NCBI RefSeq assembly: GCF_022712195.1
Contig: NZ_JALAGY010000095.1
Span: 1 to 62,703 of the forward strand
DNA from: Corynebacterium sp.
GTDB lineage: Bacteria > Actinomycetota > Actinomycetes > Mycobacteriales > Mycobacteriaceae
DNA: 62,703 nt
Direction of reading: 5' to 3'
Shown piece after piece: positions 16,872 to 25,847 of this stretch. Below the pieces are notes generated by a model that ran no database searches, was not told the DNA's origin, and saw nothing but the letters and a program-made list of their open reading frames with translations. Within the stretch, counting starts at the first letter, position 1; the number at the start of each line of letters is the position of its first letter. The position numbers and the translations under genes were made by a program.

Positions 16872-17928
16872 GCGGGACGCGCTCCCACCGGGTCGCGCAG
16901 CGCCAGGCCCATTCCACGGGGCCGTAGCGGAAGAACCGCAGCCACACCGCGGTGACGAGGACCTGTACGGCCAGGATGGCGAGGGTCATCACCGGCAGCC
17001 ACGACGTGTCGGTCATCTGCGTGTCCGGGAACAGGTGGAGCAGGACCTGCACCGCCGCGGAGGCGCCGAGGTAGTTGGTCAGCGCCGTGCGGCCCAGCAG
17101 GGAGAACGGGACACTGACCACGGTGCCGCGGCCACCGCCGGCGCGCCACAGCAGTGACAGGACGGTGACGATCGCCACCGCGGTGAACAGTCCGGCGAAA
17201 CCGCTGACACGGTCGACGACGTCCGGGTCGGGAAGGCCGTCGACGTTCTCGACCGAGTACTGCAGGACGCTGAACGCCACACCGGCGACGGCGGAGACCC
17301 CGGCGATGACGGCGGTGAGGACGACGTCGCGCCGACGCGTCGACTCCAGCCACTGCGGCAGACCGTACTGGGCGGCGCCGAAACCGGCGACCATCAACGT
17401 CGCGCCGATGACCGGGGTGCTGCCCCACAACCAGTAGGCCACGACCGTCCCGACGGCACCGAGCACCAGGACCGGGCCCCGGGGGAGGAACATCGCGGGG
17501 ACCAGCAGGACCAGCGCCGACAGTGAGTAGAGCGTGAGGATGTCCCCGCTGTACAGCAGGAACAGGTTCAGCAGTCCGACGGGCATCAGGACGGCGAAGC
17601 GGCGGACCATCAGCCAGCGTGCCGAGTTGACCGGCATCCTGCGCTGCGAAGAGCTGTAGAGCAGCCATGCGCTCACACCGAAGAGGAAGGCGAAGATCGG
17701 CACGAAACGCCCCTGGATCGCCAGGTCGTAGGCCTGGTCGACGAACTGGTGCGGATCCGCGTTCTCCGTCCAGGGGTAGAGCAGGTCGCGCAGGTTGACG
17801 AAGAGGATGCCGCACAGGGCGAATCCGCGGAGGGCGTCGAGGAAGCCGTAGCGGACGGGGAGGGTAGAGGACGCGGATCCCGGGTGCACGGCGGGGCCGG
17901 ACCGGTGCGCTGTGTCTGGCGTGGTCAC
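16846..17928 (-). CDS. DUF418-domain membrane protein
   Basis: A 360-residue protein with about nine to ten membrane helices. It begins with the family-typical LDALRGFALCGILFVNL, resembling the start of acyltransferase-3 proteins, and ends with the DUF418 block FLRFFRYGPVEWAWR (here LRFFRYGPVEWAWRCATRW). The internal GRTALTNYLGASAAVQVLL is also characteristic. The GTG start has AGGAG 8 nt upstream. DUF418 proteins have no firmly established function; a role in envelope modification is often suspected. It overlaps the 3' end of gldA. Confidence 0.87.
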   Translation of the reverse strand: MTTPDTAHRSGPAVHPGSASSTLPVRYGFLDALRGFALCGILFVNLRDLLYPWTENADPHQFVDQAYDLAIQGRFVPIFAFLFGVSAWLLYSSSQRRMPVNSARWLMVRRFAVLMPVGLLNLFLLYSGDILTLYSLSALVLLVPAMFLPRGPVLVLGAVGTVVAYWLWGSTPVIGATLMVAGFGAAQYGLPQWLESTRRRDVVLTAVIAGVSAVAGVAFSVLQYSVENVDGLPDPDVVDRVSGFAGLFTAVAIVTVLSLLWRAGGGRGTVVSVPFSLLGRTALTNYLGASAAVQVLLHLFPDTQMTDTSWLPVMTLAILAVQVLVTAVWLRFFRYGPVEWAWRCATRWERVPLRNALGAP

Positions 17929-18110
17929 AGGGGTTCTCCTGACAGGGACGAAATGATCTGACGGTGAAGAGACTATGGACTTCCGGTGGCGGGGACATCG
18001 GCCCGGGGACTGATCCTGCACCGGCACCGGCCTCCACCCGGGGTATGACACCAGGCGGGGAAAACTCCCCGGAGGGCTGTCCTGCCCTGTCTTTCCCTGT
18101 CCTTCCCGAC

Positions 18111-18116
18111 TAGCCT
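18111..18116 (+). promoter_or_regulatory. -10 element of the leaderless LppP/LprE-like gene
   Basis: TAGCCT ends 7 nt before the ATG at 18124. Confidence 0.6.
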
Positions 18117-18123
18117 GAGCTGC

Positions 18124-18774
18124 ATGGACACACTGAGCAGACATCCCCGTGTCCTCCGGACCACGGTCGCAGCCCTCGGTTGTTCCGCCCTGCTGCTGAC
18201 CGGATGCACCGGGCAGGAGGACGCGCCGACCGCGACCGAGACGGTGACGGACACCGTGACGGACACCGTGGAGGCGTCTCCGGCTCCGGATGACGCCGCC
18301 TGCGGGGAGGCGCCGGAGAACCCGCTCACCGGGGACGTCCCGGTCCCCGTGCGCTTCGCCCAGGCACCGGACAACAGCGACGTCTTCTTCCACTACTCGG
18401 TCTCCGAGGACGAGTCCGACCCCTGCGCCCCGCTGTCCTGGGTGATCCTGAACGGCGGGAACGGCACTACGGAGAACCCGAACGGGACGGCGGGAAGCAG
18501 TCGACAGACCGTCGTCTTCTTCACGGACGGCGAGGTGGTCACCGACCCGGCACCGATCCTCGCCCGCCGCATCGAATCCGTCAAACGCGTCGACGACAGC
18601 ACGGCACGGGCGGAGTACGCCTTCTACACCGACGCACCCGCCGCAGCCGACGAGACCGCCCCCGGGGCCGCGACCTTCCACTGGAACGGCAGTGAACTGG
18701 AGGTCAGCGACAACACGGTCCCGGTCGAACTCAACGAGTCGGCGGCGACGCTGGACCTCGGCGCGGTGCTGTAG
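18124..18774 (+). CDS. LppP/LprE-family lipoprotein
   Basis: A 216-residue lipoprotein with a signal peptide and lipobox LLTG-Cys (Cys28). A Thr/Val/Asp repeat linker (TVTDTVTDTV) leads to a domain with CGEAPENPL, DVFFHYSVSEDE, GSSRQTVVFFTDGEVV and DDSTARAEYAFY. This is the pattern of mycobacterial LppP/LprE lipoproteins. Its role is unknown. The start is leaderless by position of its -10 hexamer, and no ribosome-binding site is visible. Confidence 0.8.
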   Translation: MDTLSRHPRVLRTTVAALGCSALLLTGCTGQEDAPTATETVTDTVTDTVEASPAPDDAACGEAPENPLTGDVPVPVRFAQAPDNSDVFFHYSVSEDESDPCAPLSWVILNGGNGTTENPNGTAGSSRQTVVFFTDGEVVTDPAPILARRIESVKRVDDSTARAEYAFYTDAPAAADETAPGAATFHWNGSELEVSDNTVPVELNESAATLDLGAVL

Positions 18775-18859
18775 GCCCGCCTGCCGGAACACCGTTAGGC
18801 TGGGGCGACCGGAACCTCAGAGTTTCCCGCAGCAGCTCCGAGACAGACAGGAGGTCCCC

Positions 18860-19783
18860 ATGAGCAGTGACACCACGGATTCCGACCGTTCAAGAACCGG
18901 TGCCGGACTGACGGACAGCCGAACCCTGCGTCTCATCTGGCCCCAGTGGCAGGGCGCAGGCCACAGCGTCGCGACCGCCGCCCTGCCTGGTTTCCCACCC
19001 GACGACGCCCGGCGCGGTTACGCCCTCGGTGCACAGGTGGCGCAGGCGATTCTCCCCGACCACCACGGCCCCACCGAGGTCGTGCCGGTCCCCGACCAGG
19101 AGAGCGGCTCAGTCGCCGGGATCGAGTCCCGTCCCGAGATCCTCGCGTCCCTGGCCGGTGCGCAGAAGGCACTGGGCCGGCATGACTGGGACCGGGTCCT
19201 CACGGTGGGCGGCGAATGCTCGGTGAGTGTGGCCCCGTTCGCCGCTCTCGCGGAGAAGTACGGTGACGACCTCGCGGTGGTGTGGGTGGACTCCCACCCG
19301 GACACCGACACCCCGCACACCGGGTACGACGGCTACCACGCCATGGCGGTCAGCACCCTCACCGGCCATGGTGACCAGGAGATCACCGGCCTGCTCCCCG
19401 CCACCGTCGACCCGTCCCGGGTGGCGTTGGCCGGGCTCCACGCCTGGGAGGAGGACGCCCACGCCAACGTGTCGCGGTGGGGCCTGACAACGTTCAGCCC
19501 CGACGAACTGCGTCGCTCATCCGACGACCTGCTCCACTGGCTGGCAGGCACGGGTGCGTCCAGGGTCGCCGTGCATCTCGACGTCGATGTCGTCGACAGC
19601 ACCGAGACCGCCCTGGGGCTGGGCACTGTCCCGGACGGTCTGACCCGCGCCCAGGTCAACCGGGTGATCAACGACCTCTCTGGCGTCGCCGAGGTGGTGG
19701 GCCTGACCGTGGCGGAGTTCATCCCCCGCGACCTGATGGACCTGCGCGGACTCCTGCGGGGTCTGCCGTTGCTGTCTGACTGA
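18860..19783 (+). CDS. Arginase/agmatinase-family hydrolase
   Basis: A 307-residue ureohydrolase-family protein. The metal-binding motifs are present: GGECSVSVAP (in place of GGDHS), VVWVDSHPDTDTP (DxHxD) and VAVHLDVDVVD (DxDxxD). The Glu replacing Asp-His in the first motif means one of the usual His ligands is absent, so activity on arginine is uncertain. The alternatives are a guanidino- or formimino-hydrolase or a noncanonical member. The ATG has AGGAGGT at ideal spacing; TAGGCT about 60 nt upstream may be the -10. It precedes a frameshifted MFS gene by 59 bp, possibly co-transcribed. Confidence 0.8.
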   Translation: MSSDTTDSDRSRTGAGLTDSRTLRLIWPQWQGAGHSVATAALPGFPPDDARRGYALGAQVAQAILPDHHGPTEVVPVPDQESGSVAGIESRPEILASLAGAQKALGRHDWDRVLTVGGECSVSVAPFAALAEKYGDDLAVVWVDSHPDTDTPHTGYDGYHAMAVSTLTGHGDQEITGLLPATVDPSRVALAGLHAWEEDAHANVSRWGLTTFSPDELRRSSDDLLHWLAGTGASRVAVHLDVDVVDSTETALGLGTVPDGLTRAQVNRVINDLSGVAEVVGLTVAEFIPRDLMDLRGLLRGLPLLSD

Positions 19784-19842
19784 GCGCCCCGCCCGTCAGC
19801 CACGTCCCCGCCCGCACATCTCCCCGGAAGTGACACACCACC

Positions 19843-21049
19843 ATGTCCCCCACACCCACGGCGACTGACCGCCACGCCCGCCGGGCCGTCGCCGCGCTCT
19901 TCCTGACCAACGGCGCGGTGTTCGCCAACCTCCTCCCCCGCTTCCCGGAGATCAAGGCCGACCTGGGGATGAGCAACGCGATCTACGGCCTCGCCGTGAT
20001 CGCCTTTCCCGTCGGAGCGATCGTCGCGGGGCTGGCCGCGGCCCCCCTGGTCCGCAGGTTCGGTTCGGCCGCCGTCGCGGTCGCCGGCACCGTCGGCACC
20101 AGCCTGGGCGTCCTCGGCGCCGGGGCGTCCCCCCCCCCCGCTGTTGCTGTTCGTGGCCTGCCTGTTCGTCGGCGGGGCCATGGACGCGGTGACCGACGTC
20201 GCCCAGAACGACCACGGGCTGCGCGTCCAGCGCCGTTACGGGCGGACGATCATCAACTCCTTCCACGCGATCTGGTCCCTGGGGGCGGTGCTCGGCGGTG
20301 CGACAGCGGCCGCGGCCATCGCCGTCGGCCTTCCGCGTGAGATCCACCTGGCCCTGTCCGCCGCGGTCTTCTCCCTGGTGGCACTCGTCGCACTGCGCTA
20401 CTGCCTGCCCGCGTCCGACGGGGAACCCGACGCCGGTGGCTCCGTCACCGACGACGCCGCACCCGCCTCCGGTGCCCGGGTCTCGGGCCGCCCGGTCGCC
20501 GTGCTCGCGGCACTGGTCGTCATCGCCGTCGCCGGGGCCCTCGTCGAGGACGCGGGAATGTCCTGGGCGTCGCTGTACATCACCTCGCTCGGGGCGCCCG
20601 GTTCCGTCGCCGCCACCGGTTTCGTGGCACTGGTAGCCGCACAGTTCATCGGCAGGATCCTGGGGGACGGCATGGTCGACCGGTTGGGTCAACGTGCCGT
20701 GGCCCGTCTCGGCGGGACGGTGGCGGCCGTGGGCATGGGCCTGGCGCTGGCGTTCCCCACCGTCCCGGGCACTGTACTCGGGTTCGCCGCCGCCGGTTTC
20801 GGTGTCGCCACGCTGATCCCCGCGGCGATGCAGGCCGCCAGCGAACTCCCCGGACTCCGCCCCGGTACCGGGCTGACGGTGGTCTCGTGGCTGATGCGGG
20901 TGGGTTTCGTAGGCTCTCCGCCGGTGGTCGGTCTGGTCGCGGACGCCACGAGCCTGCGGGTGGGTCTCCTCGTCATCCCGCTGGCCGGGCTGATCACTGT
21001 GGTCCTCGCCGGGGTCCTGCGTGGCCGGTCGCGGAAACGGGGCAGCTGA
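19843..21049 (+). pseudogene. MFS transporter interrupted by a frameshift in a C11 tract
   Basis: Two frames together encode one MFS carrier of about 402 residues. The first (from 19843) covers the N-terminal helices with NGAVFANLLPRFPEIKADLG and AAAPLVRRFGS. The second (to 21049) covers the remainder, from LLLFVACLFVGGAMDAVTDVAQND to VLRGRSRKRGS. The switch falls in eleven consecutive C bases at 20129-20139. Removing one C joins the frames seamlessly as GASPPPLLLFVAC. It is therefore a recent frameshift, a phase-variable tract or a sequencing error. The family resembles YbjJ-type sugar or drug carriers; the substrate is unknown. Confidence 0.85.
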
Positions 21050-21144
21050 GTCCGCCCGGCGACGTCTGTTAGCCTGCATGAACTACGAGGTTCCCGCTGT
21101 ACCCTGGCCGGCGACGCACGGCCACCACCGTTGAGGAGCATGAG

Positions 21145-23196
21145 ATGCGACACGAGCAGGTACTGACCCCCATCCCGGGCACGGTCATCAGGATGCCCGA
21201 CGTCCCGGACCCCGTCTTCGCCCGGGAGGCGATGGGCGGGGGCTTCGGCATCACCGACACCCCGGGCGGCGACGTCCTCGCCCCGGTCAGTGGCACGGTG
21301 ATCATGGTGGCCAAGACGGGCCACGCCGTGGGGATCACGACGGACTCCGGACTCCAGTACCTGGTGCACCTGGGCTTGGACACCGTGGAACTGGAGGGAC
21401 GCCCCTTCACCGTCGACGTCGCCAAGGGTGACCGTGTCGAGGCCGGGCAGAAGATCGCGACGATGGACGTCGACGAGATCGAGTCGGCGGGGAAGTCCAC
21501 CACCACCGTGGTGGTCGTGACGAACTCGAGGAAGATGGTCGACCACATCGACGTCACCGTCGGGGACGCCGCATCCGGCGACGCGGTGGCCGAGGTGTAC
21601 CTGACCCCGTCTGACGACGACGCTGACGAGGCGGACGACAATGACGACGCGGACGACGCGGACGACGCGGACGACGCTGGCGCGGACGCGGCGGCGCGGC
21701 GTCCGGCGGACCTCACCGGCTTCGACGCGACCGCCTGGGACATCATCGACGGGATCGGCGGCGCGGAGAACGTCCGCAGCGTCACCCACTGCATCACCCG
21801 GGTGCGCTTCTACCTGAAGGACGACACCCTCGCCGACGACGGGGCCGTCGCCGACCTGGACGGCGTCATCGACGTGGTCCGCGCCGGCGGCCAGTACCAA
21901 GTGGTCATCGGCGCCGACGTCGAGGACGTCTACGCCGCCGTCAGTGGGCAGCTCGGCGGCGGCACAGACGGGGCCGACGGCACAGACGGGACAGACGGGG
22001 CACCGGAGAAGGAACGTCCCTCCACCGTGGTGGGCTGGGCGAAGTACGGGTTCTCCGAGCTGATCGGTGTGATCACAGGCTCGATGATCCCGGTGATCGG
22101 ACTGCTCGCGGCCTCCGGCATCATCAAGGGGATCCTGTCGCTGCTGCTGACGTTCGACGTCGTCACCGAGGACTCCAACACCTACCAGATCATCAACGCG
22201 ATGAGCGACGCGGTGTTCTTCTTCCTGCCGATCTTCGTGGGGTTCACCGCGGCCAGACGCCTGGGGGCGGACCCCATCATCGTCTCGATCATCGGCGGCG
22301 TGCTCTGCTACCCGAGCCTGGTGGAGATGTCGGAGACCGAGGGCGACCGGGCCCTGCTGGGCATGTCACTGAACTCGGACTTCTTCGGGATCCCCTTCCA
22401 TGTCGCCGGGTACTCCTACTCCATCTTCCCGATCATCGTGGCGGCGTGGCTGGCCTCGGTCATCGAACCGTGGCTGAAACGGGTCATCCCGAACACGGTG
22501 CGCATGATCTTCGTGCCGTTGTTCGAGGTCGTCATCGTGTCGCTGGCCATCCTGCTGATCCTGGGGCCGCTGGTGATGTTCGTGTCCACCGGCATCGCCA
22601 CGGCGATCCAGGGACTGTACGACCTCTCCCCGACAGTCTCCGGCACGGTCATCGGCGCCTTCTACCAGGCCCTGGTGATCTTCGGTCTGCACTGGGCGGT
22701 GATCCCGCTGGTCGCGCAGGACATCGCGGCGAACGGCAACTCGTACCTGAACGCCATCATCTCCGCGACGATGGTCGCCCAGGGTGGCGCGGTGCTGGCG
22801 GTGTTCATCAGGACGAGGATCGAGAAGATCAAGGCACTGTCCGGCCCTGCGGCGATCTCGGCGTTCTGCGGTATCACCGAGCCGGCGATGTACGGCGTGA
22901 ACCTGAAGTACGGCCGGGTGTTCATCATGGCGTCGGTCGGTGGTGCGGTCGGCGGCCTGCTCACCGGGTTGTTCAGCGTGAACATGTGGGGCTTCACCGG
23001 CGCGCTGATCGGGTTCACCTCCTTCGTGAACCCGGCCGACGGTGTGGACGGCAGCTTCTGGGGTTACCTCATCGCCTCCGCGGCCAGCCTGTCCGTGGCC
23101 TTCGTCCTGACCTGGTTCTTCGGTTTCAAGGACTCCGACGTGGACAAGGGCCGCGAGGTGAAGAAGGTCCGGCTGGGGCGGCGTGAACCGAACTGA
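21145..23196 (+). CDS. PTS EIIABC, glucose/beta-glucoside superfamily
   Basis: A 683-residue sugar permease of the phosphotransferase system with domains in the order A-B-C. EIIA (residues 1-150) has ITTDSGLQYLVHLGLDTVEL with phospho-His75. EIIB (about 190-270) has SVTHCITRVRF with phospho-Cys216. EIIC (about 300-670) has FLPIFVGFTAARRLGADP and the family motif AFCGITEPAMYGVNL. BglF-type relatives are usually B-C-A, so the order is notable. The A-B linker is a DDAD repeat and the B-C linker a GTDGTDG repeat, both built from short DNA repeats. EIIC similarity points to beta-glucosides, sucrose or trehalose, but the substrate is undecided. Confidence 0.92.
   Translation: MRHEQVLTPIPGTVIRMPDVPDPVFAREAMGGGFGITDTPGGDVLAPVSGTVIMVAKTGHAVGITTDSGLQYLVHLGLDTVELEGRPFTVDVAKGDRVEAGQKIATMDVDEIESAGKSTTTVVVVTNSRKMVDHIDVTVGDAASGDAVAEVYLTPSDDDADEADDNDDADDADDADDAGADAAARRPADLTGFDATAWDIIDGIGGAENVRSVTHCITRVRFYLKDDTLADDGAVADLDGVIDVVRAGGQYQVVIGADVEDVYAAVSGQLGGGTDGADGTDGTDGAPEKERPSTVVGWAKYGFSELIGVITGSMIPVIGLLAASGIIKGILSLLLTFDVVTEDSNTYQIINAMSDAVFFFLPIFVGFTAARRLGADPIIVSIIGGVLCYPSLVEMSETEGDRALLGMSLNSDFFGIPFHVAGYSYSIFPIIVAAWLASVIEPWLKRVIPNTVRMIFVPLFEVVIVSLAILLILGPLVMFVSTGIATAIQGLYDLSPTVSGTVIGAFYQALVIFGLHWAVIPLVAQDIAANGNSYLNAIISATMVAQGGAVLAVFIRTRIEKIKALSGPAAISAFCGITEPAMYGVNLKYGRVFIMASVGGAVGGLLTGLFSVNMWGFTGALIGFTSFVNPADGVDGSFWGYLIASAASLSVAFVLTWFFGFKDSDVDKGREVKKVRLGRREPN
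21642..21680. repeat. 9-bp tandem repeat in the PTS A-B linker
   Basis: GACGACGCG repeats head to tail in frame and encodes DDADDADDAD. A related ACAGACGGG-type repeat at 21963-22000 encodes the B-C linker. Confidence 0.75.
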
Positions 23197-23216
23197 CGGT
23201 GAGCGCACCGGTGGAT

Positions 23217-23247
23217 TTGACAGTGATGAGCCGGGCACCGCTATGCT
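23217..23247 (+). promoter_or_regulatory. Sigma-A type promoter upstream of the RNHCP genes
   Basis: TTGACA (23217-23222) and TATGCT (23242-23247) are 19 bp apart, a slightly long spacer. This is the best -35/-10 pair noticed in the window. It would start a transcript near 23254, leaving about 230 nt of leader. Confidence 0.65.
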
Positions 23248-23253
23248 CTGGTC

Positions 23254-23486
23254 ATCGTTGTAGATCCTCTCTGGGCCCGCGGGCCCTGGAAAACAGGTGT
23301 TTGATGTTCCGGCCAGTGCTGAGTGCGCCTCGGCAGACCGCGTAACCCTCCGTAGCTGAACGCTGCCGGACGGGTGATCCGGTGTTCCACCGTGTCCGCG
23401 TCGCGTCGTCGACGTCGGACCGTCTCCTGACGGGGCCACTCGGCCTGCTCTTGCTGTCATGATCGATCCCAGTGAGGAGCATCCCG
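23254..23486 (+). ncRNA. Candidate structured leader RNA upstream of the RNHCP gene pair
   Basis: No coding frame of substance fits this stretch, yet it can fold into several local hairpins. These are the palindrome GGGCCCGCGGGCCC (23273-23286), TGCTGAG/CTCGGCA (23317-23335), CCGGA/TCCGG (23366-23382) and CCGTC/GACGG with a TCCT loop (23420-23433). It lies between a strong promoter and the GTG of the first RNHCP gene. I do not recognise it as a known riboswitch class. It may be a regulatory leader or a separate small RNA. Confidence 0.4.
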
Positions 23487-23858
23487 GTGTCCGACCACAC
23501 CACCACCCCGAACAACACCCGCAATCCCGACACCTTCACCTGCGCCCGGTGCGGACTGACCGTGTCCGAACACGCACCTGACGGTGAGCGGCGCAATCAC
23601 TGTCCGTCCTGCCTGCACTCGCAGCACCTCCACGACCACGCCACCGACGAGCCGAGTGACTGCGGGGGCGAGATGTCCCCCATCGCCGTCGCCGTCCTGC
23701 GCAACGGCGACTGGACGGTGGTCCACAGGTGCGTGCGCTGCGACGAGCTCACGTCATCGCCCACACACGGCGACGACAACCAGCTCATCCTGATGCGCAT
23801 GGCGGTCCGTCCACTGGCCCAACCCCCGTTCCCGCTCGAGACGTTCGGGACCTTCTGA
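23487..23858 (+). CDS. RNHCP-domain protein 1
   Basis: A 123-residue probable zinc-ribbon protein with the RNHCP signature. It contains FTCARCGLTVSEH (CxxC), then RRNHCPSCLHSQH, a Cys in SDCGGEMSP, and HRCVRCDEL (CxxC). This arrangement could bind one or two zinc ions. The family is common in actinobacteria and its function is unknown. The GTG at 23487 is preferred because GAGGAG lies 8 nt upstream. It begins after a long structured leader and is followed 21 bp later by a paralogue. Confidence 0.82.
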   Translation: MSDHTTTPNNTRNPDTFTCARCGLTVSEHAPDGERRNHCPSCLHSQHLHDHATDEPSDCGGEMSPIAVAVLRNGDWTVVHRCVRCDELTSSPTHGDDNQLILMRMAVRPLAQPPFPLETFGTF

Positions 23859-23879
23859 GGGCCGGGGAGGAGTACCGCC

Positions 23880-24320
23880 ATGTCCCGCAAGAACAGCCGA
23901 CGCCACGGTCGACGACCACAGCGACGGCCACAGCGACGGCCACAACGACGGAAGGACGTCCTGCACGCGCACGGAGGCCACCGGTCCAACGACTTCCGTT
24001 GCGTGTCCTGCCGGCTCGACGTCCCGTTGGACGCGCCGGGGACGGCGCACCGCAACCACTGTCCGCACTGCCTGACGAGTAGACACGTCGACGCCCGGAT
24101 CCCGGGCGACCGTGCCGAGGCCTGCCACGGCCGCATGGAGGCGCTGTGCATGTCCACCCGTGAGGACGGTGAGTGGATGATCGTCCACCGGTGTGTGTCG
24201 TGCGGCGGGCTGAGCGCGAACCGGGTCGCCGGCGACGACAACCCGCTCGCGCTGGTGCAGCTCGCCACCAGACCCCTCGCCGACCGGCGCCACGCCCTTC
24301 GGCTCCTGTCGGCACTGTGA
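23880..24320 (+). CDS. RNHCP-domain protein 2, Arg-rich N-terminus
   Basis: A 146-residue paralogue of the preceding gene with the same Cys/His layout: FRCVSCRLDVPLD, HRNHCPHCLTSRH, EACHGRMEAL and HRCVSCGGL. It differs by an Arg/Gln/Pro N-terminal extension of about 25 residues built on a 12-bp repeat (RRPQRR units). That extension would be strongly basic and likely binds nucleic acid. The start has GGGGAGGAG upstream. Tandem duplication of this small family in one transcript is unusual. Confidence 0.82.
   Translation: MSRKNSRRHGRRPQRRPQRRPQRRKDVLHAHGGHRSNDFRCVSCRLDVPLDAPGTAHRNHCPHCLTSRHVDARIPGDRAEACHGRMEALCMSTREDGEWMIVHRCVSCGGLSANRVAGDDNPLALVQLATRPLADRRHALRLLSAL
23911..23951. repeat. 12-bp tandem repeat encoding RRPQ units
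   Basis: Three near-identical copies of CGACGGCCACAG in frame with the second RNHCP gene produce the repeated Arg-Arg-Pro-Gln stretch. Confidence 0.75.
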
Positions 24321-24465
24321 CGGAGACCCGCTGCCCGGCACCGCTTCCCCGCCAGTGAGGCGCCGGGACATGCGATCTTCCTGTTTCACTTCCAAGACGA
24401 ATGCCCTTTGAGTAACGTTGTGTGACGCGCACTACACTTTACGATGTCCACCTGAAGGAGGCCCC

Positions 24466-25719
24466 ATGTCCTGCCCCTTTACCGGCGACGACAGCAACAG
24501 CCTCGGACTTGCCGAAGCCACGATCCCGGGAGCTGCTTCCACCTCCGGGAACAGCGACTCCGCCACGTCCGACAGTGAGTCCACCACCACACCGAAGGCA
24601 TTCCGGCGTGGCGGCAAGGACGACAAGATCACCCGCGCCGACGAAGGTTTCTTCGGCCCCGACTCGGTGGCGTGGAAGGTGTGGAAGTTCCCGGGCGCGG
24701 CACTGCAGGGCTTCGCCCGTGCGGTGACGATCGAGCACCTCGACCCGGACCTCGTCGCCGCGGTCGACGCCTCCGGCCAGGTCATCAAGCGCACACCGAT
24801 CCGCTACGACCGGACCATGGAGTACTTCGCCGCCGTGCTGGCGGCGGACGCGCAGACCGTCATCAGGATGTCCGACATCCTGATGAGGGTCCACGACCGC
24901 TCCTACGGTGTGAACCCGGTGACCGGCAACCACTACGAGGCGAACAAGCCGTCCTCCCAGCTCTGGATCCACGTCACCGCATGGCACTCGATCCTGTACG
25001 TGTACGAGAAGTTCGGCCCCGGCAAGCTCTCCCGCGACGAGGAGAACGAGTACTGGGCACAGATGAAGATCGCCGCCCAGTTCCAGCCCATCGACCTCGA
25101 CGACGTGCCCCGCACCCGCGGTGAAGTCCAGGCGTACCTCGACAGCTGGCGTGAGAAGCTCTCCGCCTCCGAGGCCGCGGTCTTCAACATCGACCACATC
25201 CTCGACGGCTTCGAGACGATCGAGCCCGACCTCCCGAAGTGGCTGCAGAAACTGGGTCGCCCCCTGCTCCGCCGCAGCATCATCGCCACGTACCCCCGTT
25301 GGATGCGGAGCATGATGGGGCTGAAGGAGAGCTCCAAGGTCATGGACACCCTGTCCATCGCCGCGTGGAAGCCGATCTACAAGATCCTCTCGGCCAGCCC
25401 CACCCTGTTCCTCTGGCTGGTCAAGCGCATCTGCCCGCGCGCACTGCGGTACTACGTGCCGATCCTGCTGAAGGAACCCGCGGAAACCCCGCGCGTGTAC
25501 ACCCCCGAGGTGGCGCGACGCATGTTCGGCAACCCCCTCACCCCGCTGGAGCAGCGGGAGGAACTGCTGAAGAAGCGTCAGCAGGGTACCGGCCAGAAGG
25601 CGTACGAGCACAACCACGACGACGAGATCCTCGAGTTCCACGCCGCGGACGACCCGGAAACCGCGGAAGCTGCCCTCAACAGCACCAAGAAGTACGAGCA
25701 GACCCAGCAGGTCAGCTAG
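24466..25719 (+). CDS. DUF2236/MpaB-like oxygenase-family protein
   Basis: A 417-residue protein. A disordered Ser/Thr-rich start of about 60 residues precedes a DUF2236 domain. Recognisable parts are FFGPDSVAWKVWKFPGAALQGFARAV, RYDRTMEYFAAVLAAD, ILMRVHDRSYG and QLWIHVTAWHSILYVYEKF. The conserved Arg, Thr and His positions of the family, implicated in haem binding in latex-clearing protein, appear present. Members include the fungal mycophenolate cleavage enzyme MpaB and Lcp. The reaction here is not predictable. A GGAGG ribosome-binding site precedes the ATG and a clear terminator follows. Confidence 0.82.
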   Translation: MSCPFTGDDSNSLGLAEATIPGAASTSGNSDSATSDSESTTTPKAFRRGGKDDKITRADEGFFGPDSVAWKVWKFPGAALQGFARAVTIEHLDPDLVAAVDASGQVIKRTPIRYDRTMEYFAAVLAADAQTVIRMSDILMRVHDRSYGVNPVTGNHYEANKPSSQLWIHVTAWHSILYVYEKFGPGKLSRDEENEYWAQMKIAAQFQPIDLDDVPRTRGEVQAYLDSWREKLSASEAAVFNIDHILDGFETIEPDLPKWLQKLGRPLLRRSIIATYPRWMRSMMGLKESSKVMDTLSIAAWKPIYKILSASPTLFLWLVKRICPRALRYYVPILLKEPAETPRVYTPEVARRMFGNPLTPLEQREELLKKRQQGTGQKAYEHNHDDEILEFHAADDPETAEAALNSTKKYEQTQQVS

Positions 25720-25738
25720 TTCGGATTCCACACAGAAC

Positions 25739-25771
25739 AACCCCGCAGCAGTACCCTGCCGCGGGGTTCGT
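25739..25771 (+). terminator. Rho-independent terminator after the DUF2236 gene
   Basis: AACCCCGC pairs with GCGGGGTT around CAGtaccCTG, followed by CGTT. It lies 20 bp after the stop. Confidence 0.75.
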
Positions 25772-25847
25772 TGATCACAAGGGCTTCTCACACTCCGGGG
25801 AGCCGCCTGGAAACAGGCGCCACCGGCACGCTACCTGAACCGACACC

